This document shows, in pieces, positions 5,034 through 5,184 of a stretch of DNA of 5,184 bases; the first letter of the stretch is position 1; every line of letters starts with the position of its first letter. The stretch covers positions 1-5,184 of the forward strand of contig JAISJS010000013.1 in NCBI GenBank assembly GCA_031261385.1. The letters run 5' to 3'. Both the position numbers and the translations under genes were made by a program. The notes beneath the pieces were generated by a model. It searched no databases. It was given only the letters and a program-made list of their open reading frames with translations, and was not told where the DNA came from. Source of the stretch: Treponema sp. (GTDB lineage: Bacteria > Spirochaetota > Spirochaetia > Treponematales > Breznakiellaceae).

Positions 5034-5184
5034 AAAAAATCCTTTTCCCCCTTTTGCTGTGTGTCCTTGCCGCATCCGCCGCCGCCGATACGTTTTCCTT
5101 TAAGGCGGACAAAATGTCGGGCGGCAGGGCATCGGGCAGGGAGATCACCGTTCTTACGGGAAACGCCGAGGTTCGTTCCGACAG
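5030..5184 (+). CDS. lptA: LptA/OstA-like periplasmic LPS transport protein (5' part only)
   Basis: LptA is the periplasmic beta-jellyroll protein that forms the bridge between LptC and the outer-membrane LptD. Only 51 codons are in the window. They encode a clear secretion signal, MKKILFPLLLCVLAASAAA, with a probable signal peptidase I site after A19, then DTFSFKADKMSGG and GREITVLTGNAEVRSD, typical of the first strands of the OstA/LptA domain. The ATG overlaps the lptC stop as ATGA, so translation is probably coupled; GAGG at 5022-5025 lies 4 nt before the start. An OstA-like N-terminus of LptD is possible, but the position after lptC favours LptA. The 3' end lies beyond the window. Confidence 0.8.
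   Translation, partial: MKKILFPLLLCVLAASAAADTFSFKADKMSGGRASGREITVLTGNAEVRSD

Noticed and set aside
1..5184. CRISPR array, tRNA, rRNA, transposase
   Set aside because: No regularly spaced repeats, cloverleaf, rRNA signature or transposase-like protein is visible in any frame.

Overview
This 5.2 kb window looks like a chromosomal segment from a spirochaete, most likely a Treponema of moderate GC content (possibly of the gut-dwelling type). The basis is the overall look of the proteins (a cheR-cheB pair, a spirochaete-like CTP synthase, an LptC-like lipoprotein with a relaxed lipobox followed by LptA). This is inference; no database comparison was possible.

Layout. Bases 1-1676 (minus strand) hold a chemotaxis adaptation operon: cheR (receptor methyltransferase) followed after 6-12 nt, depending on the cheB start, by cheB (receptor methylesterase). 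CheB runs off the left edge. Bases 1677-2653 separate this operon from the rightward genes. This 1 kb stretch is visibly more AT-rich and looks accessory. It carries promoter-like sequences for cheR, a pair of 15-bp direct repeats spaced two helical turns apart, a possible folded RNA, an orphan minus-strand ORF of 150 codons (perhaps related to phage polyvalent-protein LPD3/BECR nuclease-like domains), and a long imperfect palindrome at 2429-2512. The mismatches in that palindrome all become G-U pairs in a minus-strand RNA.

Bases 2654-5184 (plus strand) hold a conserved run: pyrG (CTP synthase, 560 aa with a Gly/Ala-rich insertion), then after 52 nt an lptC-like lipoprotein gene, then lptA overlapping it by ATGA and cut by the right edge. 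CTP synthase supplies CTP, which is used for nucleic acids, phospholipids and activated sugars. LptC and LptA are parts of the periplasmic bridge that carries lipopolysaccharide-type glycolipid to the outer membrane, so the run has a plausible envelope-biogenesis theme.

The two genes that begin transcription units, cheR and pyrG, have no Shine-Dalgarno sequence. Each has a promoter-like hexamer pair placed so that the transcript would begin at or near the ATG. The internal genes cheB and lptC have recognisable ribosome binding sites. The most interesting unexplained material is the 2429-2512 RNA-type hairpin together with the orphan ORF immediately downstream of it on the same strand. I do not see a complete novel system.
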